A stretch of 21,203 nt of DNA from CAZWEZ01 sp964632795 (GTDB lineage: Bacteria > Pseudomonadota > Alphaproteobacteria > Rhodospirillales > 2-02-FULL-58-16), in NCBI GenBank assembly GCA_964632795.1, contig CAZWEZ010000061.1:1-21203 (forward strand), given 5' to 3'. The notes below the pieces were generated by a model, which was not told the DNA's origin, made no database searches, and saw only the letters and a program-made list of their open reading frames with translations. The position numbers were made by a program, and so were the translations under genes. Below are positions 1-9,181 of the stretch, in pieces (positions within the stretch are counted from its first letter, which is position 1; the number at the start of each line of letters is the position of its first letter).

Positions 1-207
1 CTCGCGGCGGCACCCGCGGCGGGCCAGGGCGCGGGCGCCGTTGGCGCTGGTCACCAGCAGCGCCTGTACCCCGCCGAGGTCGATGGCGGGGCCGTCCAGG
101 TAGACCACCGACAGCAACGGCTCGAGCAGCGACTCGATGCCCCGTTGGTCCAGCAGCCGGGCCAGCGGTTCGGCGTCCTCATGGGGCCGGGTGATCATCA
201 CGCGCAC
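1..207 (-). CDS. hemD: Uroporphyrinogen-III synthase HemD, N-terminal part (partial)
   Basis: The minus strand encodes 69 codons that run off the left edge of the window. The protein begins (M)RVMITRPHEDAEPLARLL, the typical HemD N-terminus (VTRP-x-x-x-A), and has a later LLVTSANGARAL segment, which matches the conserved 'TSxNG/A' strand-turn of the family. HemD closes hydroxymethylbilane into uroporphyrinogen III in the cytoplasm, the step after HemC. I chose the GTG at 207 because an AGGAG lies about 9 nt upstream; an in-frame ATG three codons later is the alternative. It lies 32 nt downstream of hemC on the same strand, so the two are very probably co-transcribed. HemD sequences diverge strongly, so the call also rests on the hemC neighbour. 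Confidence 0.85.
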   Translation of the reverse strand, partial: MRVMITRPHEDAEPLARLLDQRGIESLLEPLLSVVYLDGPAIDLGGVQALLVTSANGARALARRGCRRE

Positions 208-239
208 CGGCGTCGTCTCCTGTTCAGTGCTCCTTGGTA

Positions 240-1157
240 TCAGCCCGGCGGATCGAAGAAGCCGGGGCCGGCCCGCCGGCGCAGCTCGTCGCCGGCGTCC
301 CGCCCCATGGCTTCCGCCTCGGCGATGGTCCCCCGGCGGGAGGTGTCGATCAGCTCGCTGCCGTCGGGACGGGCGACCAGGGCGCGCAGGAACAGGGCGC
401 CCTCGGCGTCGACCTCGGCATGGCCGGCGATGGGAGTCCGGCACGAGCCGTCCAGCACCTCCAGCATCGCCCGTTCGGCGCTCACCCGGGCCCTGGTCTC
501 GGCGTCGTCGAACCTGGCCAGCAGGTCCGCCATGGCGCCGTCGTCGGCGCGGCAGGTGACGCCGATCGCTCCCTGGCCCACCGCCGGCAGCAGCTCGTCG
601 GTCTCGATGACGGCGGTCACGACGTCGGCCATGCCGAGCCGGCGCAGGCCGGCCAGCGCCAGCAGGGTGGCGTCGATAACGCCCTCGGCCAGTTTCCGGA
701 GGCGGGTCTGGACGTTGCCGCGCAACACCGCCACCCGGAGGTCGGGACGGCGGTGGAGGATCTGCGCCCGGCGTCTCAGGGCGGCGGTGCCGACCACGCT
801 GCCCGCCGCCAGCCCGGCCAGACTGCCGGCCTTCTCGGAGATGAAGGCGTCGCGGGGGTCCTCGCGGGGCAGCAGGCAGGCGAGGTCGACGTTGTCGGGG
901 AGCCGGGTCGGCAGGTCCTTCACCGAGTGGACCGCGAGGTCGATGCGCGCCGCCAGCAGGGCCTCGTCGATCTCCTTGGTGAACAGGCCCTTGCCGCCGA
1001 CCTCGGCCAGCGCCCGGTCCTGGATCCGGTCGCCGGAGGTCTTGATGACGACGATCTCGGCCTCGGCGACGGCCAGGCGGTCGCGGACCTCGCGGGCCTG
1101 GGCCAGGGCCAGCGGACTGCCCCGGGTGCCGATCCGCAAGGCGGGCGTCTCAGACAT
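240..1157 (-). CDS. hemC: Porphobilinogen deaminase (hydroxymethylbilane synthase)
   Basis: A 305-residue protein of normal length for HemC. It joins four porphobilinogens into hydroxymethylbilane for heme and other tetrapyrroles. Visible signatures are the N-terminal RIGTRGSPLALAQA, HSVKDLPT with the catalytic Asp at about residue 81, VVGTAALRRRAQ at about 121-132, GQGAIGV at about 195, and DGSCRTPIAGHA with Cys239, which should carry the dipyrromethane cofactor. The ATG at 1157 is preceded by GGGGAT; upstream extension of the frame lacks HemC similarity. It is followed by hemD and is divergent from tsaD across 82 bp. Confidence 0.97.
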   Translation of the reverse strand: MSETPALRIGTRGSPLALAQAREVRDRLAVAEAEIVVIKTSGDRIQDRALAEVGGKGLFTKEIDEALLAARIDLAVHSVKDLPTRLPDNVDLACLLPREDPRDAFISEKAGSLAGLAAGSVVGTAALRRRAQILHRRPDLRVAVLRGNVQTRLRKLAEGVIDATLLALAGLRRLGMADVVTAVIETDELLPAVGQGAIGVTCRADDGAMADLLARFDDAETRARVSAERAMLEVLDGSCRTPIAGHAEVDAEGALFLRALVARPDGSELIDTSRRGTIAEAEAMGRDAGDELRRRAGPGFFDPPG

Positions 1158-1198
1158 CTTCGATCCCCGTTCGGGAAGGTGGTTCCGCAATCGCCTAC

Positions 1199-1226
1199 AG
1201 AGTAAAGTCTGACCGCCAAACGACAA
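1199..1226 (-). promoter_or_regulatory. Putative sigma-70-type promoter of hemC-hemD
   Basis: On the minus strand there is TTGTCG (1226-1221), a 16-bp spacer and TACTCT (1204-1199). This would place the transcript start near 1192, about 35 nt before the hemC ATG. It is read by eye from consensus similarity; the same 82-bp gap must also hold the tsaD promoter, for which I see no clear boxes. Confidence 0.35.
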
Positions 1227-1239
1227 GGGACTTTTTTCG

Positions 1240-2298
1240 GTGATCGTGCTCGGCATCGAGACCAGTTGCGACGAAACGGCGGCCGCCGTGGTGACCGGCG
1301 AGCGAAGCATCCTGGCCGATGAGCTGCTGTCCCAGGTCGAGGCCCACCGGCCCTTCGGCGGGGTCGTCCCCGAGATCGCCGCGCGGGCCCACCTCGACCA
1401 TCTGGACCGCCTGGTCGCAGAAGCCATGGCGGGCGCCGGGGTGTCGTTCGCCGAGCTCGACGGCGTCGCCGCCAGCGGCGGCCCGGGGCTGATCGGCGGG
1501 GTCATGGTCGGGGTGATGACGGCCAAGGCGATCGCCGCGGTGAGCGGCGCGCCGTTCCTCGCCGTCAACCACCTGGAGGGCCACGCGCTGAGCGCCCGGC
1601 TGTGCGACGAGGTGGCGTTCCCCTACCTGCTGCTGCTGGTCTCGGGCGGCCACTGCCAGTTGCTGGCGGTCGAGGGGGTGGGGCGCTACAGCCGCCTCGG
1701 CACCACCATCGACGACGCCCTGGGCGAGGCCTACGACAAGACCGCCAAGCTGCTGGGGCTGGGCTTCCCGGGAGGCCCGGCGGTGGAGGCGGCGGCGGCG
1801 GATGGCGACCCCGGGCGCTTCGATTTGCCCCGGCCGATGATCCGCCGGGCGGGCTGCCATTTCTCCTTCTCCGGCCTCAAGACCGCGGTCCGCCACGCCA
1901 TCGTCCGCCTGCCGCCGGGACCCCTGAAGGAGCGGGACGTCGCCGACCTGTGCGCCTCGTTCCAGGCCGCCGCCGGCGACGTCCTGGTCGACCGCTGCCG
2001 GAACGCCATCGAAACCTTCCGCGGCCGTCACCCCGGGGCCGGGACCATGGTCGTCGCCGGGGGCGTCGCCGCCAACCGCGCCCTGCGCCGGCGCCTCGCC
2101 GAAATGGCCGAAGAACTCGGGATGCGGCTGGTCGTCCCGCCGCCCCGGCTGTGCACCGACAACGCGGCGATGATCGCCTGGGCCGGGATCGAGCGGCTGA
2201 GGCTGGGCCTGAGCGACCCCCTGGACTTCGCGCCGCGCCCCCGCTGGCCGCTGGACCCCGACGCCCCGCCCGCCGCCGGCGCCGGCGTCAAGGCGTGA
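1240..2298 (+). CDS. tsaD: tRNA N6-threonylcarbamoyladenosine synthase subunit TsaD
   Basis: A 352-residue TsaD (older names Gcp, YgjD). It transfers the threonylcarbamoyl group from TC-AMP to A37 of ANN-decoding tRNAs, working with TsaB, TsaC and TsaE. The ASKHA-fold signatures are intact: IETSCDETAAAVV at the N-terminus, the metal-binding HLEGH (His111 and His115), LLLVSGGHCQL, the IDDALGEAYDK segment, GGVAANRALR, and near the C-terminus LCTDNAAMIAWAG. The GTG start at 1240 begins exactly where the family begins, with AAGGGA about 8 nt upstream. tsaD divergent from hemC is a common alphaproteobacterial arrangement; gpsA, which often follows, is replaced here by a transporter gene 30 nt downstream. 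Confidence 0.97.
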   Translation: MIVLGIETSCDETAAAVVTGERSILADELLSQVEAHRPFGGVVPEIAARAHLDHLDRLVAEAMAGAGVSFAELDGVAASGGPGLIGGVMVGVMTAKAIAAVSGAPFLAVNHLEGHALSARLCDEVAFPYLLLLVSGGHCQLLAVEGVGRYSRLGTTIDDALGEAYDKTAKLLGLGFPGGPAVEAAAADGDPGRFDLPRPMIRRAGCHFSFSGLKTAVRHAIVRLPPGPLKERDVADLCASFQAAAGDVLVDRCRNAIETFRGRHPGAGTMVVAGGVAANRALRRRLAEMAEELGMRLVVPPPRLCTDNAAMIAWAGIERLRLGLSDPLDFAPRPRWPLDPDAPPAAGAGVKA

Positions 2299-2328
2299 TT
2301 CACCTTCCTCCGGAGAAACTCCTCGCCC

Positions 2329-3279
2329 ATGGCCGTCGGCACGACCAACCCGCCCAGCGTCGTCTACGCCACCATCCCGGCGGTCTTCGTGCTGTTGTGG
2401 AGCAGCGGCTTCGTCGCCGCCAAGGTGGGGCTGGCCCACGCCGACGCGTTGACCTTCCTGACCCTGCGCTACGCTCTGGTCTCGGTGCTGATGGGGCTGG
2501 TCAGCCTGGTCCTCGGGGCGCCGTGGCCGACCTCGTGGCGGCGGGTCGGCCACATCGCCGTCGCCGGGGTGATGTTGCAGGTGGTCTATTTCGCCGGCGC
2601 CTGGCTGTCCATGGGCAAGGGCGTTGGGGCCGGGGTGTCGGCGCTGATCGTCTCCATGCAGCCGATCCTGACCGCCGTCCTGGTAGGCCCGCTGCTGGGT
2701 GAGCGGATCACCGCGCGCCAGTGGCTGGGCCTGCTGCTCGGCGCCGCCGGTGTCGCCCTGGTGGTGGCCAACAAGCTGGACCTCGGGCTGGGCACGGCCG
2801 AGGGCATGGGGTGGTCGTTCGTCGCCCTGCTCGGCATCACCTTCGGAACCCTGTACCAGAAGAAGTTCTGCGCCGACATGGACGCCCGCACCGGCTTGAC
2901 GATCCAGTTCACGGTGGCCACGTTCCTGTTGCTGCCCCTGGCCCTGGCCTTCGAGGAGGGGCGGATCGATTGGGTTCCCGAGCTGCTGATCGCGCTGGCC
3001 TACGTGGTGGTGTTCCTGTCGCTGATCTCGATCAGCTTGCTGACCATCATGATCCGCCGCGGCGAGGCATCGCGGATGACCAGCCTGTTCTTCCTGGTCC
3101 CGCCGTGCGCCACGGTGATCGCCTACCTGGTCCTCGACGAGCCGGTGGGAGGGCTGTCGCTGGCCGGCATGGCGGTCGCCGTGATCGGCGTCGCCCTGGT
3201 CATGACGCCGGCCCGAGGCCGGACCGCCGCCCTTGATCCGCGCCAAGCTAGGCAAAAAACAAGACCTGACCCTAATTAA
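2329..3279 (+). CDS. EamA/DMT-family inner-membrane transporter
   Basis: A 316-residue, very hydrophobic protein with about ten predicted membrane segments in two homologous halves, as expected for the drug/metabolite transporter superfamily. The first half shows VLLWSSGFVAAKVGL and LTLRYALV, the usual EamA opening; the C-terminal half ends in a VLDEPVGGLSLAGMAVAVIGVAL segment typical of the family. The substrate cannot be told from sequence; relatives export amino acids or metabolites. ATG at 2329 follows GGAG by about 13 nt, 30 nt after tsaD, so co-transcription is likely. The last residues (KTRPDPN and stop) are encoded inside the repeat at 3257-3350, which suggests that the original C-terminus was replaced or extended when that repeat arrived. 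Confidence 0.9.
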   Translation: MAVGTTNPPSVVYATIPAVFVLLWSSGFVAAKVGLAHADALTFLTLRYALVSVLMGLVSLVLGAPWPTSWRRVGHIAVAGVMLQVVYFAGAWLSMGKGVGAGVSALIVSMQPILTAVLVGPLLGERITARQWLGLLLGAAGVALVVANKLDLGLGTAEGMGWSFVALLGITFGTLYQKKFCADMDARTGLTIQFTVATFLLLPLALAFEEGRIDWVPELLIALAYVVVFLSLISISLLTIMIRRGEASRMTSLFFLVPPCATVIAYLVLDEPVGGLSLAGMAVAVIGVALVMTPARGRTAALDPRQARQKTRPDPN

Positions 3280-3350
3280 CCAAACGCTATCAGCAAATTA
3301 GATGGGGTCAGGTCTTGTTATTTGCGCAAAAGGCAAGACCTGACCCCATT
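3257..3350. repeat. Three alternating copies of a CAAGACCTGACCC repeat
   Basis: The motif CAAGACCTGACCC lies at 3260-3272 on the plus strand, inverted at 3304-3317 (GGGGTCAGGTCTTG), and again on the plus strand at 3334-3347. Copies 2 and 3 form a perfect 14-bp stem with a 16-nt loop. Copy 2 can instead pair with copy 1, with flanking AATTA/TAATT bases extending that stem. The two hairpins exclude each other. The first copy overlaps the 3' end of the transporter gene. The AT-rich flanks and hairpin form resemble REP/MITE-like intergenic elements; no transposase is present here. Confidence 0.85.
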
Positions 3351-3388
3351 GGTTCGGGACCACCGATAAATGATCCAAGACCGGTGCT

Positions 3389-3500
3389 GATTGGTACGGC
3401 TCCAATCCGACATGGCCCTTGCCATGTCGGCAAGCGCGACCGCGCGTCGCCGCTTATGCGGCGAGCCAAGGGCCACAGGCCCGCCCGGCGCTTGAGGGGC
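3389..3500. repeat. Block of consecutive perfect hairpins, possibly a structured dispersed repeat
   Basis: Gene-free DNA with several exact inverted repeats: GATTGG 3389-3394 with CCAATC 3402-3407; CCGACATGGC 3407-3416 with GCCATGTCGG 3421-3430 (4-nt loop); TCGCCGC 3447-3453 with GCGGCGA 3458-3464 (4-nt loop); GGGCC 3470-3474 with GGCCC 3478-3482 (3-nt loop). The last two are enclosed by CAAGCGC 3431-3437 pairing with GCGCTTG 3488-3494, giving a three-way junction. It lies in the 3' region of the GST gene on the minus strand. It could be a repeat, a processed 3' UTR structure or a small RNA; none is shown by the sequence alone. Confidence 0.6.
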
Positions 3501-3531
3501 AGCGGAGCGGAGCGAAGCAAAGCAAAAAAAA

Positions 3532-4200
3532 CTAAAAATCCGGGTCGGCGTAGTGCTTGGGGGGCGGGACGCCGGGGATGGAGTCGGCGAGCAGGGGGCG
3601 GAAGCTGGGCCGCGACTTGATCCGCGCGTACCAGTCCTTGGCCGCCTGGTTGTCTTCCCACGGCACGTCGCCGAGATAGTCGACCGCCGAGAGATGGGCG
3701 GCCGCCGCGATGTCGGCCAGCGACAGATGGTCGCCGGCCAGCCATTTCCGGCGTTCGACCAGATAGGCGATGTAGTCCAGGTGGTAGTGGATGTTGGCGA
3801 GGCCGGCGCGGATCAGCCGCGAATCGGGCTCGCCGAGGCCGAGGAACCGCTTCATCACCTTCTCGCCGATCAGGCTGTCGGTGACCTCGCGGTTGAACTT
3901 GCGGTCGAACCAACCGACCAGCCGGCGGATCTCGGCGCGCTCTAGGGGGTGACGGCCGATCAGCGTCGGCTCGGGATGGATCTCGTCGAGGAACTCGCAG
4001 ATCACGTCGCTTCCCGACAGCACCGTGCCGTCGGGCTCGACCAGGACCGGGACCTCGCCGGCCGGGTTCAGGGTCAGGAACTCCTGGCGCCGCTCCCAGA
4101 CGTTTTCCACCCGCATCTCGAATTCGATCTTCTTCTCGACCAGGGCGATCCGCACCTTGCGGCAGAAGGGCGAAAGCCAGAGGTGGTGGAGCGTGCGCAT
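3532..4200 (-). CDS. Glutathione S-transferase family protein
   Basis: A 222-residue cytosolic GST-like protein. Residues 1 to about 78 form the thioredoxin-like domain: LSPFCRKVRIALVEKK near the start gives the active-site Ser10/Cys13 region, NPAGEVPVLVEPDG holds the cis-Pro of the glutathione site, and LSGSDVICEFLDE the gamma-glutamyl contact. The C-terminal helical domain includes LADIAAAAHLSAVDYLGDVPW, the usual N-capping region. It may conjugate glutathione or protect against oxidative or electrophile stress; the substrate is unknown. The ATG at 4200 fits the family N-terminus; an in-frame TTG 12 codons upstream (4236) is less likely, since its extension has no GST similarity and overlaps promoter-like boxes. 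Confidence 0.92.
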   Translation of the reverse strand: MRTLHHLWLSPFCRKVRIALVEKKIEFEMRVENVWERRQEFLTLNPAGEVPVLVEPDGTVLSGSDVICEFLDEIHPEPTLIGRHPLERAEIRRLVGWFDRKFNREVTDSLIGEKVMKRFLGLGEPDSRLIRAGLANIHYHLDYIAYLVERRKWLAGDHLSLADIAAAAHLSAVDYLGDVPWEDNQAAKDWYARIKSRPSFRPLLADSIPGVPPPKHYADPDF

Positions 4201-4209
4201 GGAGGACAA

Positions 4210-4236
4210 CTTATACAGGACCGCCGATGTCGACAA
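4210..4236 (-). promoter_or_regulatory. Possible promoter of the GST gene placing the start at or near the ATG
   Basis: On the minus strand TTGTCG (4236-4231) and TATAAG (4215-4210) are separated by 15 bp, shorter than the ideal 17. A transcript from this -10 box would begin within a few bases of the ATG at 4200, leaving almost no leader, and no Shine-Dalgarno sequence is visible in front of that ATG. Confidence 0.25.
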
Positions 4237-4343
4237 CAGAGGGCTCGTCGCGAAAACGGGACCTTCACGGCCTTGTTACATTAACCACGCATCGCAAGTA
4301 CCTACATGGTGGGGAGGTGACCGGCCAAGACAGGATGTGAACG

Positions 4344-5282
4344 ATGCTGATCAGAATCGCCAACCCCCGCCACGTCGAACCCTCGGAGATCACGCCCAGG
4401 GCGCTGTTCATGGACCGCCGGCGTTTCATCGCCGCCGCCGCCGGGGCGGCGTTGGGGCCGTTGCTTCCCGGCGCCGCCGAGGCCGGCGTCCGGCTCGAGG
4501 GGGTTCTCGAGAACTCCTACGGCTCCGATGAGGAACCGACCCCCTACGAGGACATCACCAGCTACAACAATTTCTACGAGTTCGGCACCGGCAAGGGCGA
4601 CCCGGCCAAGTACTCGGGCGATTTCAAGACCAGGCCCTGGAGCGTCGCCGTCGAGGGCGAGGTGGCCAAGCCGGGGCTCTACGATTTCGAGGACCTGATC
4701 CGGCCCCACCAACTGGAGGAGCGCATCTACCGGCTGCGCTGCGTCGAGGCGTGGTCGATGGTGGTGCCCTGGGTGGGGGTGCCGCTGGGCGCGGTGATCA
4801 AGCGCCTGGAGCCCACCTCGCGGGCCAGCTTCGTGGCCTTCGAGACGCTCTACGACCCGACGCGGATGCCGGGCCAGAAACGCAACGTCATCGACTGGCC
4901 CTACCGGGAGGGCCTGCGCATGGACGAGGCGATGCACCCGCTGACCCTGCTCTGCGTCGGCCTCTACGGCGAGGAACTGCCCAACCAGAACGGCGCCCCG
5001 ATCCGCCTGGTGGTCCCCTGGAAGTACGGCTTCAAGAGCATCAAGTCGATCGTCCGCATCGTCTTCACCGAGCGGAAGCCGGCCACCACCTGGAACATGG
5101 AGGCCTCCCACGAGTACGGCTTCTACGCCAACGTCAACCCCGAAGTCTCGCACCCCCGGTGGAGCCAGGCCCGGGAACGGCGCATCGGCGACTTCTTCAA
5201 ACGGCCGACCGTGATCTTCAACGGCTACCAGGACGAGGTCGCCCACCTTTATGCCGGGATGGACCTGGTCCGCAATTTTTAG
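4344..5282 (+). CDS. msrP: Protein-methionine-sulfoxide reductase catalytic subunit MsrP (YedY)
   Basis: A 312-residue periplasmic molybdoenzyme of the sulfite-oxidase fold that reduces methionine sulfoxide in exported proteins. The N-terminus contains the MsrP-typical PSEITPRALF stretch followed by a twin-arginine signal, DRRRFIAAAAGAALG, with probable cleavage after GAAEA near residue 47, so it should be exported folded by Tat with its molybdopterin cofactor. YRLRCVEAWSMVVPW at about 129-143 carries Cys133, the expected Mo ligand, and VVPWKYGFKSIKSIVRI is the family's C-terminal signature. The ATG at 4344 follows AGGATG by a few bases. msrQ follows, giving the standard MsrPQ pair, in which MsrQ feeds electrons from the membrane. 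Confidence 0.96.
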   Translation: MLIRIANPRHVEPSEITPRALFMDRRRFIAAAAGAALGPLLPGAAEAGVRLEGVLENSYGSDEEPTPYEDITSYNNFYEFGTGKGDPAKYSGDFKTRPWSVAVEGEVAKPGLYDFEDLIRPHQLEERIYRLRCVEAWSMVVPWVGVPLGAVIKRLEPTSRASFVAFETLYDPTRMPGQKRNVIDWPYREGLRMDEAMHPLTLLCVGLYGEELPNQNGAPIRLVVPWKYGFKSIKSIVRIVFTERKPATTWNMEASHEYGFYANVNPEVSHPRWSQARERRIGDFFKRPTVIFNGYQDEVAHLYAGMDLVRNF

Positions 5283-5359
5283 CGGCCCTTCCAGCGGACG
5301 ATGGGGATACAATGGCCGCCGCACACCGGGGGAGAACCGCGATAGGGTGGACGCCGGCC

Positions 5360-6010
5360 ATGGAGGGTTCGCGGATCGCCAAGCCGCTGGTCTTCGTCCT
5401 CTGCCTGGGGCCCCTGGCGTGGCTGGCGTTGGTGGCGGCGGCGGGCGGACTGGGCGCCAACCCCATCGAGGCGACCAACCGCTTTCTCGGCGACTGGGCG
5501 TTGCGCTTCCTGCTGATCGCCCTCGCCGTGACGCCGTTGCGCGAGCTCACGGCACGGGCCGGGCTGATGCGCTACCGGCGGATGCTCGGCCTGTTCGCCT
5601 TCGCCTATGCCGTCCTCCATGTGTCCAGCTACCTCGTCCTCGACCAGTTCTTCGCCTGGGGGGAGATCTGGGCCGACATCGTCAAGCGCCGCTACATCAC
5701 GCTCGGCATGATCACCTTCGGGCTGCTGGCGCCGCTGGCGGCGACCTCCACCAAGGGCATGGTCCGGCGCCTCGGCGCGCGGCGCTGGAAGCAGTTGCAC
5801 CGGCTGGTCTACGTGGCCGGCGTCGGCGCCGTCGTCCACTACGCGATGATGGTCAAGGCCGACCTCCGCGCGCCCCTGATCCACGGCGCGATCCTGGCCC
5901 TGCTGCTGGGCTGGCGGATGGTCGCCGGGCTCCGGCGCCGGGCGGCGCGGTCCAGGCGCGCCGACGCCGGGGCTAGGACTCCGGCTTCGGGGGGGACCGG
6001 TGGATGTTGA
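5360..6010 (+). CDS. msrQ: Heme-binding membrane subunit MsrQ (YedZ)
   Basis: A 216-residue integral membrane protein with about six hydrophobic segments, belonging to the ferric-reductase-like transmembrane family. Motifs seen are NPIEATNRFLGDWALRFL, LRELTARAGLMRYRRMLGL, LHVSSYLVLDQ with a candidate heme His, and RRWKQLHRLVYVAGVGAVVHY with two more His residues. MsrQ passes electrons from quinol or flavin donors to periplasmic MsrP. I chose the ATG at 5360 from family length (about 210); an in-frame ATG at 5312 with GGGGAT nearby would add 16 residues. Its last 38 nt overlap, tail to tail, the small gene on the other strand. Confidence 0.94.
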   Translation: MEGSRIAKPLVFVLCLGPLAWLALVAAAGGLGANPIEATNRFLGDWALRFLLIALAVTPLRELTARAGLMRYRRMLGLFAFAYAVLHVSSYLVLDQFFAWGEIWADIVKRRYITLGMITFGLLAPLAATSTKGMVRRLGARRWKQLHRLVYVAGVGAVVHYAMMVKADLRAPLIHGAILALLLGWRMVAGLRRRAARSRRADAGARTPASGGTGGC

Positions 6011-6323
6011 CCAACAGGGCGATTTCGCCGTCGTCCTGGACCTGAAGGACCTTTTGAGCGTTACGGGGCAGCGGCACCTTGTTGTCCATGCAGTAGCGGA
6101 TCAGGGCGGCGCCCACCTGATCGCGGCTCAGCACGACCTCTTTTGGATCGGCCGGGTGCATGGTGTTGAACTTGAGGGTCAGCGCGGCGGCGGGGTCCTG
6201 GCCGGTTTCCATCCCCTCGATGGCGGCCTGGGGAACCGGGACGTTGGCGCGCAGGCAGTAGTCGTAGGCCGCCCGGCGCAACTCGTCCTTGGTGAAGACC
6301 AGCTTCCTCAGTTCCTTGGGCAT
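5973..6323 (-). CDS. Small protein of two tandem similar halves, function unknown
   Basis: A 116-residue soluble protein that I do not recognise. Residues 8-52 and 63-107 align without gaps over 45 positions: FTKDELRRAAYDYCLRANVPVP in part against LSRDQVGAALIRYCMDNKVPLP. Shared are the Asp, the Tyr-Cys pair at 22-23 and 77-78, and the VPxP turn, so the protein looks like an internal duplication. No signal peptide or membrane segment is seen. Codon use matches the neighbours. The ATG at 6323 is 17 nt past the polA stop; a GTG at 6341 overlapping the polA TAG is an alternative that adds six residues. It is probably in one transcript with polA. Its 3' end overlaps msrQ. Confidence 0.8.
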   Translation of the reverse strand: MPKELRKLVFTKDELRRAAYDYCLRANVPVPQAAIEGMETGQDPAAALTLKFNTMHPADPKEVVLSRDQVGAALIRYCMDNKVPLPRNAQKVLQVQDDGEIALLVNIHRSPPKPES

Positions 6324-6340
6324 ATGTCCGATCCAGGCCA

Positions 6341-9103
<2,763 letters not shown>

Positions 9104-9150
9104 ATCGTCCTCCCCTGAAGAGCATCGTTTCCGGGGTCCTAACTTAAGCT

Positions 9151-9156
9151 TATTAT
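9151..9156 (+). promoter_or_regulatory. Putative -10 box for mutY
   Basis: TATTAT lies 6 nt before the GTG start of mutY, so a transcript from it would start at about the start codon and be leaderless. No good -35 box is seen 17 bp upstream (TTTCCG at 9128). It shares five bases with the polA -10 box on the other strand. Confidence 0.35.
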
Positions 9157-9181
9157 CCGGGGGTGGAACCCCGAATTTCAA
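9152..9181 (-). promoter_or_regulatory. Putative sigma-70-type promoter of polA
   Basis: On the minus strand TTGAAA (9181-9176), an 18-bp spacer and GATAAT (9157-9152) give a good match to the consensus. Transcription would begin near 9145 and give a leader of roughly 40 nt before the Shine-Dalgarno-like AGGGGAGGA. This is the main reason for doubting the TTG at 9181 as the polA start codon. Confidence 0.5.

Noticed and set aside
1195..3255. A 686-codon open frame on the minus strand opposite tsaD and the transporter
   Set aside because: It spans two clear plus-strand genes and the gap between them, and its translation is low-complexity Gly/Gln/Asp/His sequence with no domain.
3257..3350. 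CRISPR array
   Set aside because: Copies alternate in orientation, are only about 14 bp long, and spacers are unequal; no cas genes are present.
3308..3913. A 201-codon minus-strand frame running through the repeats into the GST gene
   Set aside because: It is in a different frame from the GST gene, is rich in Arg and Pro, and mostly translates the repeats and hairpins.
4302..4345. Very short upstream open frames and a GGGGAGG site before msrP
   Set aside because: The frames are only four to seven codons long with no regulatory signature; the GGGGAGG is too far from the msrP ATG to serve it.
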